64,000 bases of DNA from Arthrobacter sp. Bi83 (GCF_918698095.1 NZ_CAKKLY010000013.1:27426-91425); one strand, 5' to 3'. Positions 18,031-26,373 are shown, counted from the first letter of the stretch. The notes: generated by a model not told the origin, from the letters alone. Numbers and translations are program-made.

Positions 18031-19341
18031 TTGCTTAGCGCATTCGGCCGGGCTTTTCGAACGCCTGATCTGCGTCGCAAGTTGTTGTTCACGCTGGGAA
18101 TCATCACAATCTTCCGCTTGGGAGCCTTCATCCCCTCGCCTGGTGTGAGCTACCAGAATGTCCAGCAATGCTTGTCGAACGGGCAGACCCAGGGCGGGAT
18201 CTACCAGCTCGTCAATCTTTTCAGCGGCGGTGCATTGCTGCAGGTCTCCATCTTCGCTTTGGGAATCATGCCGTACATTACGGCCAGCATCATTGTGCAG
18301 CTGCTTCGGGTGGTCATTCCCCGTTTCCAGCAGCTGTACGAAGAGGGCGCCTCGGGGCAGTCAAAGCTGACGCAGTACACGCGTTATCTGACCATCGCCC
18401 TTGGCCTGCTGAACGCAACCACCTTGGTGTCCCTGGCGCGTTCCGGTCAGTTGCTGCCCGGTTGCGCGCTGCCCATCATCCCGGACAGCAGGGTCATCAC
18501 CACGATCCTGATCATCATCACGCTGACCGCCGGCACCGGCCTCATCATGTGGATGGGCGAGCTCGTGACCGAAAAGGGCGTGGGCAACGGTATGTCCCTG
18601 TTGATCTTCACCGCCATCGCTGCCGGCTTCCCCACGTCGCTGGGTGCCATCTGGACGGCACAGGGCCCGGGGACGTTCTTCCTGGTCCTCGTCATCGGTC
18701 TGCTGACGGTTGCGCTCGTAGTGTTCGTTGAGCAGTCCCAGCGCCGCATCCCGGTGCAGTACGCCAAGCGGATGATCGGACGCCGGACTGTGGGCGGCAC
18801 CAGCACCTACATTCCCATCAAGGTCAATATGGCCGGCGTTATCCCGGTGATCTTTGCCTCGTCCATGCTCTACCTGCCGGCGTTGATTTCACAGTTCAAC
18901 CAGCCCAAGGCCGGGGAGCAGTTGCAGCCGTGGGTTGAGTGGATCAACAACAACCTGACCCGTGGGGACCACCCCATCTACATGGCGCTCTACTTCGCCA
19001 TGATTGTTTTCTTTACATACTTCTATGTCGCGATCACCTTCAACCCTGAAGAGGTCTCGGACAACATGAAGAAATACGGCGGCTTCATTCCGGGTATCCG
19101 TGCCGGCAAGCCGACCGCGGATTACCTGCAGTACGTCCTGTCGCGGATCACGCTGCCCGGCGCCTTTTACCTTGGCTTCGTGGCACTGATCCCGCTGGTG
19201 GCGCTCGTGCTGATCAACGCAAGCCAGAACTTCCCGTTCGGTGGCACCTCGATCCTGATCATGGTGGGCGTTGGCTTGGAAACCGTCAAGCAAATTGACG
19301 CGCAGCTACAGCAGCGTCACTACGAAGGGCTATTGCGATGA
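18031..19341 (+). CDS. secY: Protein translocase subunit SecY
   Basis: SecY (436 aa) is the channel-forming subunit of the Sec translocon in the cytoplasmic membrane. About ten hydrophobic spans are visible, with the N-terminal AFRTPDLRRKLLFTL amphipathic start, the MPYITASIIVQLL plug/TM2 region and the cytoplasmic GIRAGKPTADYL loop. The start is TTG at 18031, fixed by GAGGAGG at 18020-18026; no other in-frame start has a Shine-Dalgarno. It has its own candidate promoter and overlaps adk by 4 bases (ATGA). Confidence 0.96.
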   Translation: MLSAFGRAFRTPDLRRKLLFTLGIITIFRLGAFIPSPGVSYQNVQQCLSNGQTQGGIYQLVNLFSGGALLQVSIFALGIMPYITASIIVQLLRVVIPRFQQLYEEGASGQSKLTQYTRYLTIALGLLNATTLVSLARSGQLLPGCALPIIPDSRVITTILIIITLTAGTGLIMWMGELVTEKGVGNGMSLLIFTAIAAGFPTSLGAIWTAQGPGTFFLVLVIGLLTVALVVFVEQSQRRIPVQYAKRMIGRRTVGGTSTYIPIKVNMAGVIPVIFASSMLYLPALISQFNQPKAGEQLQPWVEWINNNLTRGDHPIYMALYFAMIVFFTYFYVAITFNPEEVSDNMKKYGGFIPGIRAGKPTADYLQYVLSRITLPGAFYLGFVALIPLVALVLINASQNFPFGGTSILIMVGVGLETVKQIDAQLQQRHYEGLLR

Positions 19342-19916
19342 CCAGAATGTTGATTATCGGACCACCGGGTTCCGGCAAGGGTACTCAGGCGGAACGCATC
19401 TCGGAGCGCCTCGGCGTCGTTGCGATCTCCACCGGCGACATCTTCCGGGCGAACGTCAAGGGTGAGACGCCGCTCGGCGTCGAGGCCAAGAAGTACATGG
19501 ACGCGGGTGACTTCGTACCGGACAGCGTGACCAACAAAATGGTCCGTGACCGCCTCAGCGAATCCGACGTCGAAGACGGCTTCCTGCTGGACGGCTACCC
19601 GCGCACCACGGCCCAGGTTGACTACCTGGACGAGATCCTGGCCAATGGTGACCAGAAGCTCGACGTCGTCCTGCAGCTGACCGCTGACGACGAGGAACTC
19701 GTTGCACGCCTCCTCGGCCGTGCCAAGGAAACCGGCCGCAGCGACGACAACGAAGCCGTCATCCGCCACCGCCTGGATCTCTACCACGAGCAGACCGAGG
19801 CCGTTGTGGCCAAGTACGCCGAGCGCGCCATCCTCACCCAGGTGGACGGCATCGGCGGCATTGACGAAGTCACCGACCGCGTCATGCAGGCCATCAAAGA
19901 GGCTCAGACAGCCTGA
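19338..19916 (+). CDS. adk: Adenylate kinase, short-lid form
   Basis: Adk converts ATP + AMP to two ADP in the cytoplasm. The P-loop GPPGSGKGT (residues 8-16), DGYPRT and the LGRAKETGRSDDNEAVIRHRL segment are visible. At 192 residues it has the short LID and lacks the zinc-finger-type lid of longer enzymes, as is common in actinobacteria. The ATG overlaps the secY stop, so translation is coupled. Confidence 0.96.
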   Translation: MTRMLIIGPPGSGKGTQAERISERLGVVAISTGDIFRANVKGETPLGVEAKKYMDAGDFVPDSVTNKMVRDRLSESDVEDGFLLDGYPRTTAQVDYLDEILANGDQKLDVVLQLTADDEELVARLLGRAKETGRSDDNEAVIRHRLDLYHEQTEAVVAKYAERAILTQVDGIGGIDEVTDRVMQAIKEAQTA

Positions 19917-19933
19917 TTCAGTAACAACCCTAC

Positions 19934-19965
19934 GAGGCTCCTCCCGGTTTATTGGGAGGGGCCTC
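19934..19965 (+). terminator. Hairpin after adk
   Basis: GAGGCTCCTCCC pairs with GGGAGGGGCCTC across an 8-nt loop with one wobble. No T-run follows, so it may be a weak or Rho-assisted terminator, or an mRNA 3' stabiliser. It lies 18 bases after the adk stop. Confidence 0.5.
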
Positions 19966-20040
19966 CGGCATTTAGCCCGTACACGGCTAGCGCGCCCGGC
20001 ATTTCGGCCGGGGGCGGCACCATTGAGAGGAAAATCGCAG

Positions 20041-20868
20041 ATGGCATTCGGCCAGCCCCGGATTGAGTACAAGACCAACGCCCAGATGCGCACCATGCAC
20101 GAGGCCGGGCTCGTCCTGAGCCGCGCCCTGGACGCTGCCGTGGCCGCGGCCGCACCGGGAGTCACCACGAAGCAGCTCGACGAGGTGTTCGCCGCCGTGC
20201 TCCTCGAGGCAGGGGCGAAGTCCAACTTCCTGGGCTACCATGGCTTCCCCGCCACGATCTGCACCTCGGTGAACGAGGAAGTCGTCCACGGCATCCCGGG
20301 GTCCAGGGTCCTGCAGGACGGCGACATCATCTCGATCGACGGCGGCGCAATCGTGGACGGCTGGCATTCGGATTCCGCCCGCACGGTCATTGTCGGCACG
20401 GTTGACCCCGAGGACCAGCGGCTCTCGGACGTCACCCAGGCCGCCATGTGGCGGGGGATTGCCGCGCTGGCCACCGGCAAGTTCGTCGGCGACGTCGGCT
20501 GCGCCGTGGACGACTACGTCTCCTCCGTGCCGGGCAAGCCGCTGGGCATCCTCGAGGACTACGTGGGGCACGGCATCGGCTCCGAGATGCACATGGCCCC
20601 GGACGTGCTCAACTACCGCACCAGCCACCGCGGCCCGAAGATCCGGCCCGGGCTGTGCCTCGCCATTGAACCCATGCTGGTGCGGGGCAGCATCGAAACG
20701 GCCGTCCTGGACGATGACTGGACAGTTGTAACCACGGATGGCAAACGTTCCTGCCAGTGGGAGCACTCCGTGGCCGTCCATGAGAAGGGCATCTGGGTGC
20801 TTTCGGCGCCCGACGGCGGCGCGGCCCAGCTGGCGCCGCTCGGCGTGGTCCCCGTTCCGATCCCCTGA
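20041..20868 (+). CDS. map: Methionine aminopeptidase, type I
   Basis: Map removes the initiator Met from nascent proteins. Of the 275 residues, the dinuclear metal ligands can be placed at Asp100 (SIDGG), Asp111 (HSDSA), His177 (GHGIG), Glu210 (AIEPML) and Glu241 (WEHSV). The more usual sequence at the first ligand is D-V-G; here it is D-G-G. ATG 20041 has GAGAGG 10-15 bases upstream; the frame is open further upstream, but that part overlaps adk out of frame and is not coding. The neighbour order secY-adk-map is standard. Confidence 0.95.
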   Translation: MAFGQPRIEYKTNAQMRTMHEAGLVLSRALDAAVAAAAPGVTTKQLDEVFAAVLLEAGAKSNFLGYHGFPATICTSVNEEVVHGIPGSRVLQDGDIISIDGGAIVDGWHSDSARTVIVGTVDPEDQRLSDVTQAAMWRGIAALATGKFVGDVGCAVDDYVSSVPGKPLGILEDYVGHGIGSEMHMAPDVLNYRTSHRGPKIRPGLCLAIEPMLVRGSIETAVLDDDWTVVTTDGKRSCQWEHSVAVHEKGIWVLSAPDGGAAQLAPLGVVPVPIP

Positions 20869-20995
20869 CGACTCGCCTTTAGCTTCACGATGCGCTAAGT
20901 CCTTGTCACCGGAATTCCAGTGTCGACAGGGATTTTGCGTGTCACGGGGAATTCCGGCGTCGGCGCGTCAGGTCCGGGGAGTGTCAGGGGGCAGA

Positions 20996-21982
20996 ATGGT
21001 GCCCATGGGAGCGATCACCGATGTGCCTGGCCTGCGGGTCGGGCACCAGCAGAAGTCCGACGGCGGCTGGCTGAGTGGCGTCACGGTGGTCCTGCCGCCG
21101 CCGGGAACCGTGGGGTCTGTGGATGTCCGCGGGGGAGGCCCCGGCACCCACGAGACCGATGCGCTGGACCCCACCACCCTGGTCTCCACAGTTGATGCGG
21201 TGGTTCTGACCGGCGGAAGCGCCTATGGACTGGTCACCGCCCACGGCGCCCAGCGCTGGTGCGAGGAACAGGGCCGCGGTTTCCACGTAACCGGGGGAGT
21301 GGTCCCGATCGTCCCCGCGGCGGCCATCTTCGACCTCGGCCGCGGCGGCGACTTCTCCGCCCGCCCCGACGCGGACATGGGTTACGCGGCAGCTGCCGCA
21401 GCCGGCGCCCAAAAGGACGGGCACGACGTCGAACGCGGCAACGTGGGAGCCGGCACCGGAGCCGTCATAGGGCGGGGCAAGTTCAAAGGCGGAGTAGGGA
21501 CAGCCTCAGTCACGTTGGAGAACGGCGCAGTAGTAGGAGCCCTGGCAGTAGTCAACGCGCTGGGCATACCGTTCACCACGCAAGTTGAGCTTGCCGAAAC
21601 CGAGGCCGGTGATTTCGACAAGCTCAATCAGCGGCAGCAGTTGAACACCACGCTCGTCGTCGTCGCCACGAACGCCGCCCTCGATGTGGCCGAGTGCAAG
21701 CGCACCGCATCGGCTGCTCACGCTGGACTCGCCCGGGCGCTGAACCCGAGCCACACCCTGGCGGACGGGGACTCCGTGTTCTGCCTGGCGACCGGCGAGG
21801 CCACCCTGGACCGGAGTACGGAAGCTGCCCGGCAGGTGAGTCTCATTACCCTGCAGAGCGCGGCAGCCGACGTCGTGCGCTTGGCGATCCTGGACGGGAT
21901 CAGCAGCGCGGAGGCCGTGACAACCGCTGCCGGCTCTTTTGAGGTGTACAGATTTGATGCGTCCGGCGGCGATGTGCGCTAA
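20996..21982 (+). CDS. P1-family (DmpA/NylC-like) self-processing hydrolase
   Basis: This 328-residue protein belongs to the P1/S58 fold whose members (DmpA aminopeptidase, NylC nylon-oligomer hydrolase) activate by self-cleavage to expose an N-terminal Ser/Thr nucleophile. The family segments ITDVPGLRVGH, VVLTGGSAYGL, GRVGAGTGA-like (NVGAGTGAVIGRGKFKGG) and the presumed cleavage site LNTTLVVVATNA are present, with Asn217|Thr218 as the predicted scissile bond. No signal peptide is seen, so it is cytoplasmic. ATG 20996 follows CAGGGGG; GTG 20981 and ATG 21005 are alternatives. It lies between map and infA, which are usually adjacent or nearly so. The substrate is unknown. Confidence 0.85.
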   Translation: MVPMGAITDVPGLRVGHQQKSDGGWLSGVTVVLPPPGTVGSVDVRGGGPGTHETDALDPTTLVSTVDAVVLTGGSAYGLVTAHGAQRWCEEQGRGFHVTGGVVPIVPAAAIFDLGRGGDFSARPDADMGYAAAAAAGAQKDGHDVERGNVGAGTGAVIGRGKFKGGVGTASVTLENGAVVGALAVVNALGIPFTTQVELAETEAGDFDKLNQRQQLNTTLVVVATNAALDVAECKRTASAAHAGLARALNPSHTLADGDSVFCLATGEATLDRSTEAARQVSLITLQSAAADVVRLAILDGISSAEAVTTAAGSFEVYRFDASGGDVR

Positions 21983-21993
21983 CATGGCTGGAT

Positions 21994-22022
21994 TTAACAT
22001 TCCGGACCAAATGCCGTAATGT
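21994..22022 (+). promoter_or_regulatory. infA promoter
   Basis: TTAACA (21994-21999), a 17-base spacer and TAATGT (22017-22022) form the best sigma-70-type promoter in the window. It would give infA a leader of about 125 bases. Confidence 0.6.
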
Positions 22023-22152
22023 TGCTTGTTGGTTGTCTGCCCTGCCACGCCCATTTGCGGCCGGAGGGTGACGATCAATCACATCAAAAAACGTCCGCAG
22101 TCATGCCCGGTGCAATCCGGAGGGCTGAGGCAAACAACAGTTAGCGGAGGAT

Positions 22153-22374
22153 ATGGCCAAGAAGGACGGGGTCATAGAGATCGAGGGCGTAGTGACTGAG
22201 GCGCTGCCCAACGCGATGTTTCGTGTTGAGCTCACCAACAAGCACGTCGTTCTGGCACACATCTCTGGAAAAATGCGTCAGCACTACATCAGGATTCTCC
22301 CTGAGGACCGGGTAGTGGTGGAGCTGAGCCCTTACGACCTGACACGTGGTCGTATCGTCTACCGCTACAAGTAA
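22153..22374 (+). CDS. infA: Translation initiation factor IF-1
   Basis: IF-1 (73 aa) occupies the 30S A site during initiation. The full OB-fold sequence is recognisable: [51 protein letters not shown] and [22 protein letters not shown] lies 5-11 bases upstream of the ATG. It has its own promoter and is followed by rpmJ. Confidence 0.98.
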   Translation: MAKKDGVIEIEGVVTEALPNAMFRVELTNKHVVLAHISGKMRQHYIRILPEDRVVVELSPYDLTRGRIVYRYK

Positions 22375-22444
22375 ACGCTGGGCGGCCAGAGCAACTGCCG
22401 AAGGCCGGTCCATCGGACCAACTGCTATCACGCAAAGGAACGCC

Positions 22445-22558
22445 ATGAAGGTCAAGCCGAGCGTCAAGCAGATCTGCGAAAAGTGCAAAGTGATCCGCCG
22501 TAATGGCCGGGTCATGGTGATCTGCGAGAACCCGCGCCACAAGCAGCGCCAGGGCTAA
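22445..22558 (+). CDS. rpmJ: 50S ribosomal protein L36
   Basis: L36 (37 aa) is the smallest 50S protein. It begins [19 protein letters not shown], and the zinc-binding set C-x2-C ... C ... H (Cys11, Cys14, Cys27, His32) is complete, so this is the zinc-containing (C+) paralogue. AAAGGAA lies 5 bases upstream of the ATG. The frame is open upstream, but the start is unambiguous. It lies 70 bases after infA, as in most bacteria. Confidence 0.97.
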   Translation: MKVKPSVKQICEKCKVIRRNGRVMVICENPRHKQRQG

Positions 22559-22664
22559 TTCCCTTTTCGGGAATCCCTGGGTTGCTAACCCACGCAAGTA
22601 AATAAAAGGCAGCACAAGCTGATCTGGAACATTTAGCTCGAAAGAGTCCGGACAGCTAACCCCC

Positions 22665-22713
22665 GGTCGGAGGCTGGGGCCGCACTGAAAGTGCGGGTGT
22701 ACTGCCTACGACC
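22665..22713 (+). promoter_or_regulatory. Two-stem leader RNA upstream of rpsM
   Basis: GGTCGGAGGC (22665-22674) pairs with GCCTACGACC (22704-22713) through nine base pairs with one G-A mismatch. It encloses CGCACT-GAA-AGTGCG (22681-22695), a perfect 6-bp hairpin. This compact structure ends 29 bases before the rpsM ATG, which suits autogenous regulation of the alpha operon. The ligand is unknown; S4, the repressor in E. coli, is not encoded in this operon. Confidence 0.45.
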
Positions 22714-22741
22714 TCCGGTTTATTCAAGGAGCACTGCCACT

Positions 22742-23116
22742 ATGGCTCGTCTCGCTGGCGTAGACATTCCCCGCGAAAAGCGGCTGGAAATTGCGCTTAC
22801 TTACATCTACGGCGTGGGCAAGACCCGTGCACACGAAACCCTGGCTGCCACCGGCATCAGCGCTGACGTCCGCGTAAAGGACCTCAGCGACGCCGACCTG
22901 GTCCAGCTGCGTGACTACATTGAAGGCAACTACAAGGTTGAGGGTGACCTTCGCCGCGAAGTGGCCGCAGATATCCGCCGCAAGGTGGAAATCGGCAGCT
23001 ACGAAGGTATTCGCCACCGTAAGGGCCTGCCAGTGCGCGGACAGCGTACGAAGACGAACGCACGTACCCGTAAGGGTCCGAAGCGCACCGTTGCAGGCAA
23101 GAAGAAGGCTCGTTAA
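22742..23116 (+). CDS. rpsM: 30S ribosomal protein S13
   Basis: S13 (124 aa) forms bridges to the 50S subunit and contacts the P-site t[30 protein letters not shown] and the C-terminal [27 protein letters not shown] are diagnostic. AAGGAG at 22726-22731 selects ATG 22742; the frame is open from 22691, but that extension lies in the structured leader. It is the first gene of the alpha operon. Confidence 0.97.
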   Translation: MARLAGVDIPREKRLEIALTYIYGVGKTRAHETLAATGISADVRVKDLSDADLVQLRDYIEGNYKVEGDLRREVAADIRRKVEIGSYEGIRHRKGLPVRGQRTKTNARTRKGPKRTVAGKKKAR

Positions 23117-23168
23117 TCCCTGAGGGATTAGCGGATCTTTCCCCCGATAACTTTCTGTAGGAGAAAAA

Positions 23169-23570
23169 ATGCCCCCGAAGACTCGTGGCGCGGTTCGCAA
23201 GCCGCGTAAGAAGGACAAGAAGAATATCGCGCTTGGCCAGGCGCACATCAAGAGCACCTTTAACAACACCATCGTTTCCATCACGGATCCGAACGGTGCT
23301 GTCATCTCCTGGGCTTCCGCCGGTGAGGTTGGATTCAAGGGTTCACGTAAGTCCACCCCGTTCGCTGCACAGATGGCTGCCGAAGCTGCTGCCAAGCGTG
23401 CACAGGAGCACGGCCTGAAGAAGGTTGACGTGTTCGTCAAGGGACCGGGATCCGGACGCGAGACCGCCATCCGTTCGCTGCAGGCCGCTGGCCTCGAGGT
23501 TGGCTCCATCCAGGACGTCACCCCCGCCGCGCACAACGGCTGCCGTCCGCCGAAGCGCCGCCGCGTCTAA
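23169..23570 (+). CDS. rpsK: 30S ribosomal protein S11
   Basis: S11 (133 aa) is part of the 30S platform. [27 protein letters not shown] and the C-terminal [18 protein letters not shown] are the family hallmarks. TAGGAG lies 8-13 bases upstream of the ATG. rpsD, which commonly follows rpsK, is missing; a hairpin and then rpoA come next. Confidence 0.97.
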   Translation: MPPKTRGAVRKPRKKDKKNIALGQAHIKSTFNNTIVSITDPNGAVISWASAGEVGFKGSRKSTPFAAQMAAEAAAKRAQEHGLKKVDVFVKGPGSGRETAIRSLQAAGLEVGSIQDVTPAAHNGCRPPKRRRV

Positions 23571-23588
23571 GGCCTTTCCGCCGCAAAA

Positions 23589-23621
23589 GCTTGCCCGGAC
23601 CCTTGCCGGGTCCGGGCAAGC
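23589..23621 (+). terminator. Perfect 14-bp hairpin between rpsK and rpoA
   Basis: GCTTGCCCGGACCC and GGGTCCGGGCAAGC pair perfectly around TTGCC. No T-run follows. As rpoA is likely to be co-transcribed, this may be a partial terminator or a processing/stability element that sets the ratio of ribosomal protein to RNA polymerase mRNA. Confidence 0.6.
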
Positions 23622-23701
23622 CCAGCGCGTTAAGTCTTCAGACCGATTTTCCACCACCTGTGTTGCGTCATATAGCGGATGCTCGCCGAAAGGAAACCTA
23701 A

Positions 23702-24712
23702 GTGCTCATTGCACAGCGCCCCACCCTCTCCGAAGAGGTCGTCACCGATAACCGCTCCCGTTTCATCATTGAACCGCTGGAGCCGGGCTTCGGTTACACT
23801 CTCGGAAACTCCCTCCGCCGTACCCTGCTCTCGTCCATCCCCGGTGCCTCTGTAACGAGCATCCGGATCGATGGCGTGCTGCACGAGTTCACCACGGTTC
23901 CGGGTGTCAAGGAAGATGTCACCGAGATCATCCTGAACATCAAGAACCTGTCTGTGTCCTCCGAGCACGACGAGCCGGTTGTTGCTTACCTGCGCAAGCA
24001 GGGCCCCGGAGTCGTCACCGCCGCGGACATCGCTCCGCCGGCCGGCGTCGAATTCCACAACCCGGATCTGCACATCGCCACGCTGAACTCGAAGGGCAAG
24101 TTCGAACTCGAACTGACCATCGAGCGCGGCCGCGGCTACGTTTCGGCAGCTCAGAACAAGTCCGGCGACGCAGAGATCGGCCGTATCCCGGTCGACTCCA
24201 TCTACTCGCCGGTGCTGAAGGTTACTTTCCGCGTGGAAGCCACCCGTGTTGAGCAGCGCACCGACTTCGACAAGCTCATTGTCGACGTCGAGACCAAGCA
24301 GGCCATCGCTCCCCGCGATGCGGTTGCTTCGGCAGGTACCACCCTGGTGGAACTGTTCGGTCTGGCCCGCGAGCTGAACACCGCAGCTGAAGGTATCGAG
24401 ATTGGCCCGTCGCCGACGGATGCTGCCCTGGCAGCAGACATGGCTCTGCCGATCGAGGACCTGGACCTCACGGTCCGTTCCTACAACTGCCTCAAGCGTG
24501 AGGGCATCCACACCGTGGGTGAACTCGTTGCCCGCTCCGAGGCTGACCTGATGGACATCCGTAACTTCGGTGCGAAGTCCATTGATGAGGTCAAGGCAAA
24601 GCTGGTTGAACTGGGACTGTCCCTCAAGGACTCGCCTCCCGGCTTCGACCTCGCCGCCCGCGCCGCAGCCATCGAAGAGGACGACGCCGCGTTCAGCGAC
24701 GACGAGCTCTAA
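23702..24712 (+). CDS. rpoA: DNA-directed RNA polymerase subunit alpha
   Basis: The alpha subunit (336 aa) nucleates polymerase assembly and binds UP elements and activators. The N-terminal domain ([21 protein letters not shown]) and the C-terminal domain with the helix-hairpin-helix ([23 protein letters not shown], about residues 246-268) are both complete. GTG 23702 has AAAGGAAA about 6 bases upstream. The Glu/Asp-rich tail ([12 protein letters not shown]) is typical of actinobacterial alpha. Confidence 0.98.
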   Translation: MLIAQRPTLSEEVVTDNRSRFIIEPLEPGFGYTLGNSLRRTLLSSIPGASVTSIRIDGVLHEFTTVPGVKEDVTEIILNIKNLSVSSEHDEPVVAYLRKQGPGVVTAADIAPPAGVEFHNPDLHIATLNSKGKFELELTIERGRGYVSAAQNKSGDAEIGRIPVDSIYSPVLKVTFRVEATRVEQRTDFDKLIVDVETKQAIAPRDAVASAGTTLVELFGLARELNTAAEGIEIGPSPTDAALAADMALPIEDLDLTVRSYNCLKREGIHTVGELVARSEADLMDIRNFGAKSIDEVKAKLVELGLSLKDSPPGFDLAARAAAIEEDDAAFSDDEL

Positions 24713-24789
24713 CAAGCAGATCTTGGCCGGCGGGCTGGATGCACCACGTTGTGCGCAGCCCACCGGCTTCCATATGAGGAGAAACAACT

Positions 24790-25395
24790 ATGCCTACCCC
24801 CACTAAGGGTCCGCGCCTCGGAGGCGGCCCGGCTCACGAGCGTCTCATGCTCGCGAACCTGGCAGCAGCACTGTTCGAGCACAAGCGGATCACCACCACG
24901 GTGACCAAGGCCAAGCGCCTGAAGCCGTACGCAGAGCGCCTGGTCACCTTCGCCAAGCGCGGCGACCTCGCTTCCCGACGTCGTGTACTCGGCCTGATCA
25001 GCAACAAGGGCGTCGTCCACGAGCTGTTCACCGACATTGCACAGGCAGTGGAGAACCGCGATGGCGGCTACACCCGCATCACCAAGATCGGCAACCGCAA
25101 GGGCGACAACGCCCCCATGGCTGTCATCGAGCTGGTCCTTGAGCCGGTTTCCGCCAAGCAGGCCGTTGTAGCCGAGGCTACTTCCGCTGCCCAGCGCGAC
25201 GCCGACAAGAAGGAAGCCGCTGCTGCCGCCCCGGCTGCCGAGGAAGCTCCCGAGGCCGAGGTCGTTGAGACCGAAGCTGCAGAGGCTCCCGAAGCTGAGG
25301 TCGTCGAGACCGAAGCCGCTGCCGAAGAGGCTCCGGCCGCTGAGGAAGCTCCGGCTGAGGAAGCTGCTGACGAGTCCGCAAAGGACGCGAAGTAA
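24790..25395 (+). CDS. rplQ: 50S ribosomal protein L17 with acidic repeat tail
   Basis: L17 (201 aa) borders the tunnel exit. The core ([31 protein letters not shown] to about residue 118) is ordinary. The remaining ~80 residues are Ala/Glu-rich with near-repeats of [13 protein letters not shown] and (EE)APAAEEAP, far longer than the 127-residue E. coli protein. The nucleotide repeats are imperfect. ATGAGGAGAAACAACT precedes the ATG. Its natural terminator seems to lie inside the next gene, truA. Confidence 0.96.
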   Translation: MPTPTKGPRLGGGPAHERLMLANLAAALFEHKRITTTVTKAKRLKPYAERLVTFAKRGDLASRRRVLGLISNKGVVHELFTDIAQAVENRDGGYTRITKIGNRKGDNAPMAVIELVLEPVSAKQAVVAEATSAAQRDADKKEAAAAAPAAEEAPEAEVVETEAAEAPEAEVVETEAAAEEAPAAEEAPAEEAADESAKDAK

Positions 25396-25413
25396 TTCGC
25401 TGATGCCTTCGCA

Positions 25414-25427
25414 TAGACTTAAGTCTA
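25414..25427 (+). promoter_or_regulatory. -10 box giving a leaderless truA mRNA
   Basis: TAGACT (25414-25419) is separated by exactly 7 bases from the truA ATG at 25427, so transcription would start at or next to the A of ATG. There is no Shine-Dalgarno sequence. The -35 region is weak. Confidence 0.5.
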
Positions 25428-26317
25428 TGAACGACCAAAAACCCGCTGCCCCCGTTTTGGGGGGCGGCGGGTTTTTGCGTGTCCGGCTTGATTTGGCGTA
25501 CGACGGCGGCCCGTTCAGCGGGTGGGCACTGCAGCCCGGTCTCCGCACAGTTCAGGGGACCTTGGAAGAGGCCCTGGAACTGCTCATCCGCCGTCCCATC
25601 CGGGTCACCGTTGCGGGCCGTACGGATGCCGGCGTCCACGCCCGTGACCAGGTGGTGCACCTCGACCTGACGGAAACCGAGTGGCTCGGACTGAACCGCG
25701 GCGCGGAACTGGATCCCGCCGTCGCACTTTTGCGCCGGCTGCGGGGCGCCCTCAGCCACGGGCTCGGGGACCTGACCGGCGCCATCGTGGTGCATCAGGT
25801 ATCCATCGCTCCGGAGGGCTTCGACGCCCGCTTCTCGGCGCTGTGGCGCCGCTACAGCTACCGCATCGCGGACGGGCAGGCGCTGTGGGATCCGCTGGGA
25901 CGGTATGACACGCTGTGGCACAAATCCCCGCTGGATGTCGACCTCCTGAACGAGGGCTCATCGAAGCTGCTGGGCCTGCAGAACTTCCTTTCCTACTGCA
26001 AGCCGCGCGAGGGATCCACCACCATCCGCGAACTGCAGCGCTTTGAGTTTGCCCGCGGCGAGGACGGCGTCATTGTCGCCACTGTCCAGGCCGACGCGTT
26101 CTGCCACAACATGGTGCGTGCGCTGGTGGGGTCGGCGCTGTACGTGGGCGAGGGGCTGGAACCGCCGGGATGGCTGCATGAGCGGCTGCTGGCCAGGAAG
26201 CGCGATGCCCGTTCGGTGCTGGCGGCACCGCATCCGCTCGTGCTGGAGGAAGTGGCCTACCCGTCTGACGACGAGTTGCTGGCCCGGGCCGAGCTGACGC
26301 GGGCACTGCGGGAGTAA
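25427..26317 (+). CDS. truA: tRNA pseudouridine(38-40) synthase TruA
   Basis: TruA (296 aa) isomerises uridines 38-40 in the tRNA anticodon stem. The catalytic Asp67 lies in AGRTDAGVHA; LDLAYDGGPFSGWALQ and the C-terminal DAFCHNMVRALVGSALYVGEG are conserved. ATG 25427 is taken as the start on account of its leaderless-promoter geometry. The first ~16 residues (rich in Pro, Ala and Gly) are encoded by an intrinsic terminator stem, and a TTG at 25475 within the T-run would give the more usual N-terminus MRVRLDLAYDG. Either start is possible. The gene follows rplQ by 31 bases. Confidence 0.92.
   Translation: MNDQKPAAPVLGGGGFLRVRLDLAYDGGPFSGWALQPGLRTVQGTLEEALELLIRRPIRVTVAGRTDAGVHARDQVVHLDLTETEWLGLNRGAELDPAVALLRRLRGALSHGLGDLTGAIVVHQVSIAPEGFDARFSALWRRYSYRIADGQALWDPLGRYDTLWHKSPLDVDLLNEGSSKLLGLQNFLSYCKPREGSTTIRELQRFEFARGEDGVIVATVQADAFCHNMVRALVGSALYVGEGLEPPGWLHERLLARKRDARSVLAAPHPLVLEEVAYPSDDELLARAELTRALRE
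25437..25476 (+). terminator. rplQ terminator embedded in the truA coding start
   Basis: AAAAACCCGCTGCCCCC (25437-25453) pairs with GGGGGCGGCGGGTTTTT (25460-25476) with one G-T wobble around a GTTTTG loop, and a T5 run ends the stem. It is a complete intrinsic terminator located inside codons 4-17 of truA. Confidence 0.85.
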
Positions 26318-26373
26318 GTCCCAACGTTAACGCCGTTCTGAGGGTGGCGCATCACTTTCATCCACGCAGCTAG

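Noticed and set aside
25200..25395. Acidic repeats in rplQ as a DNA repeat element
   Set aside because: The nucleotide repeats are imperfect and stay in the L17 reading frame, so they are protein low complexity and not a mobile or tandem DNA element.
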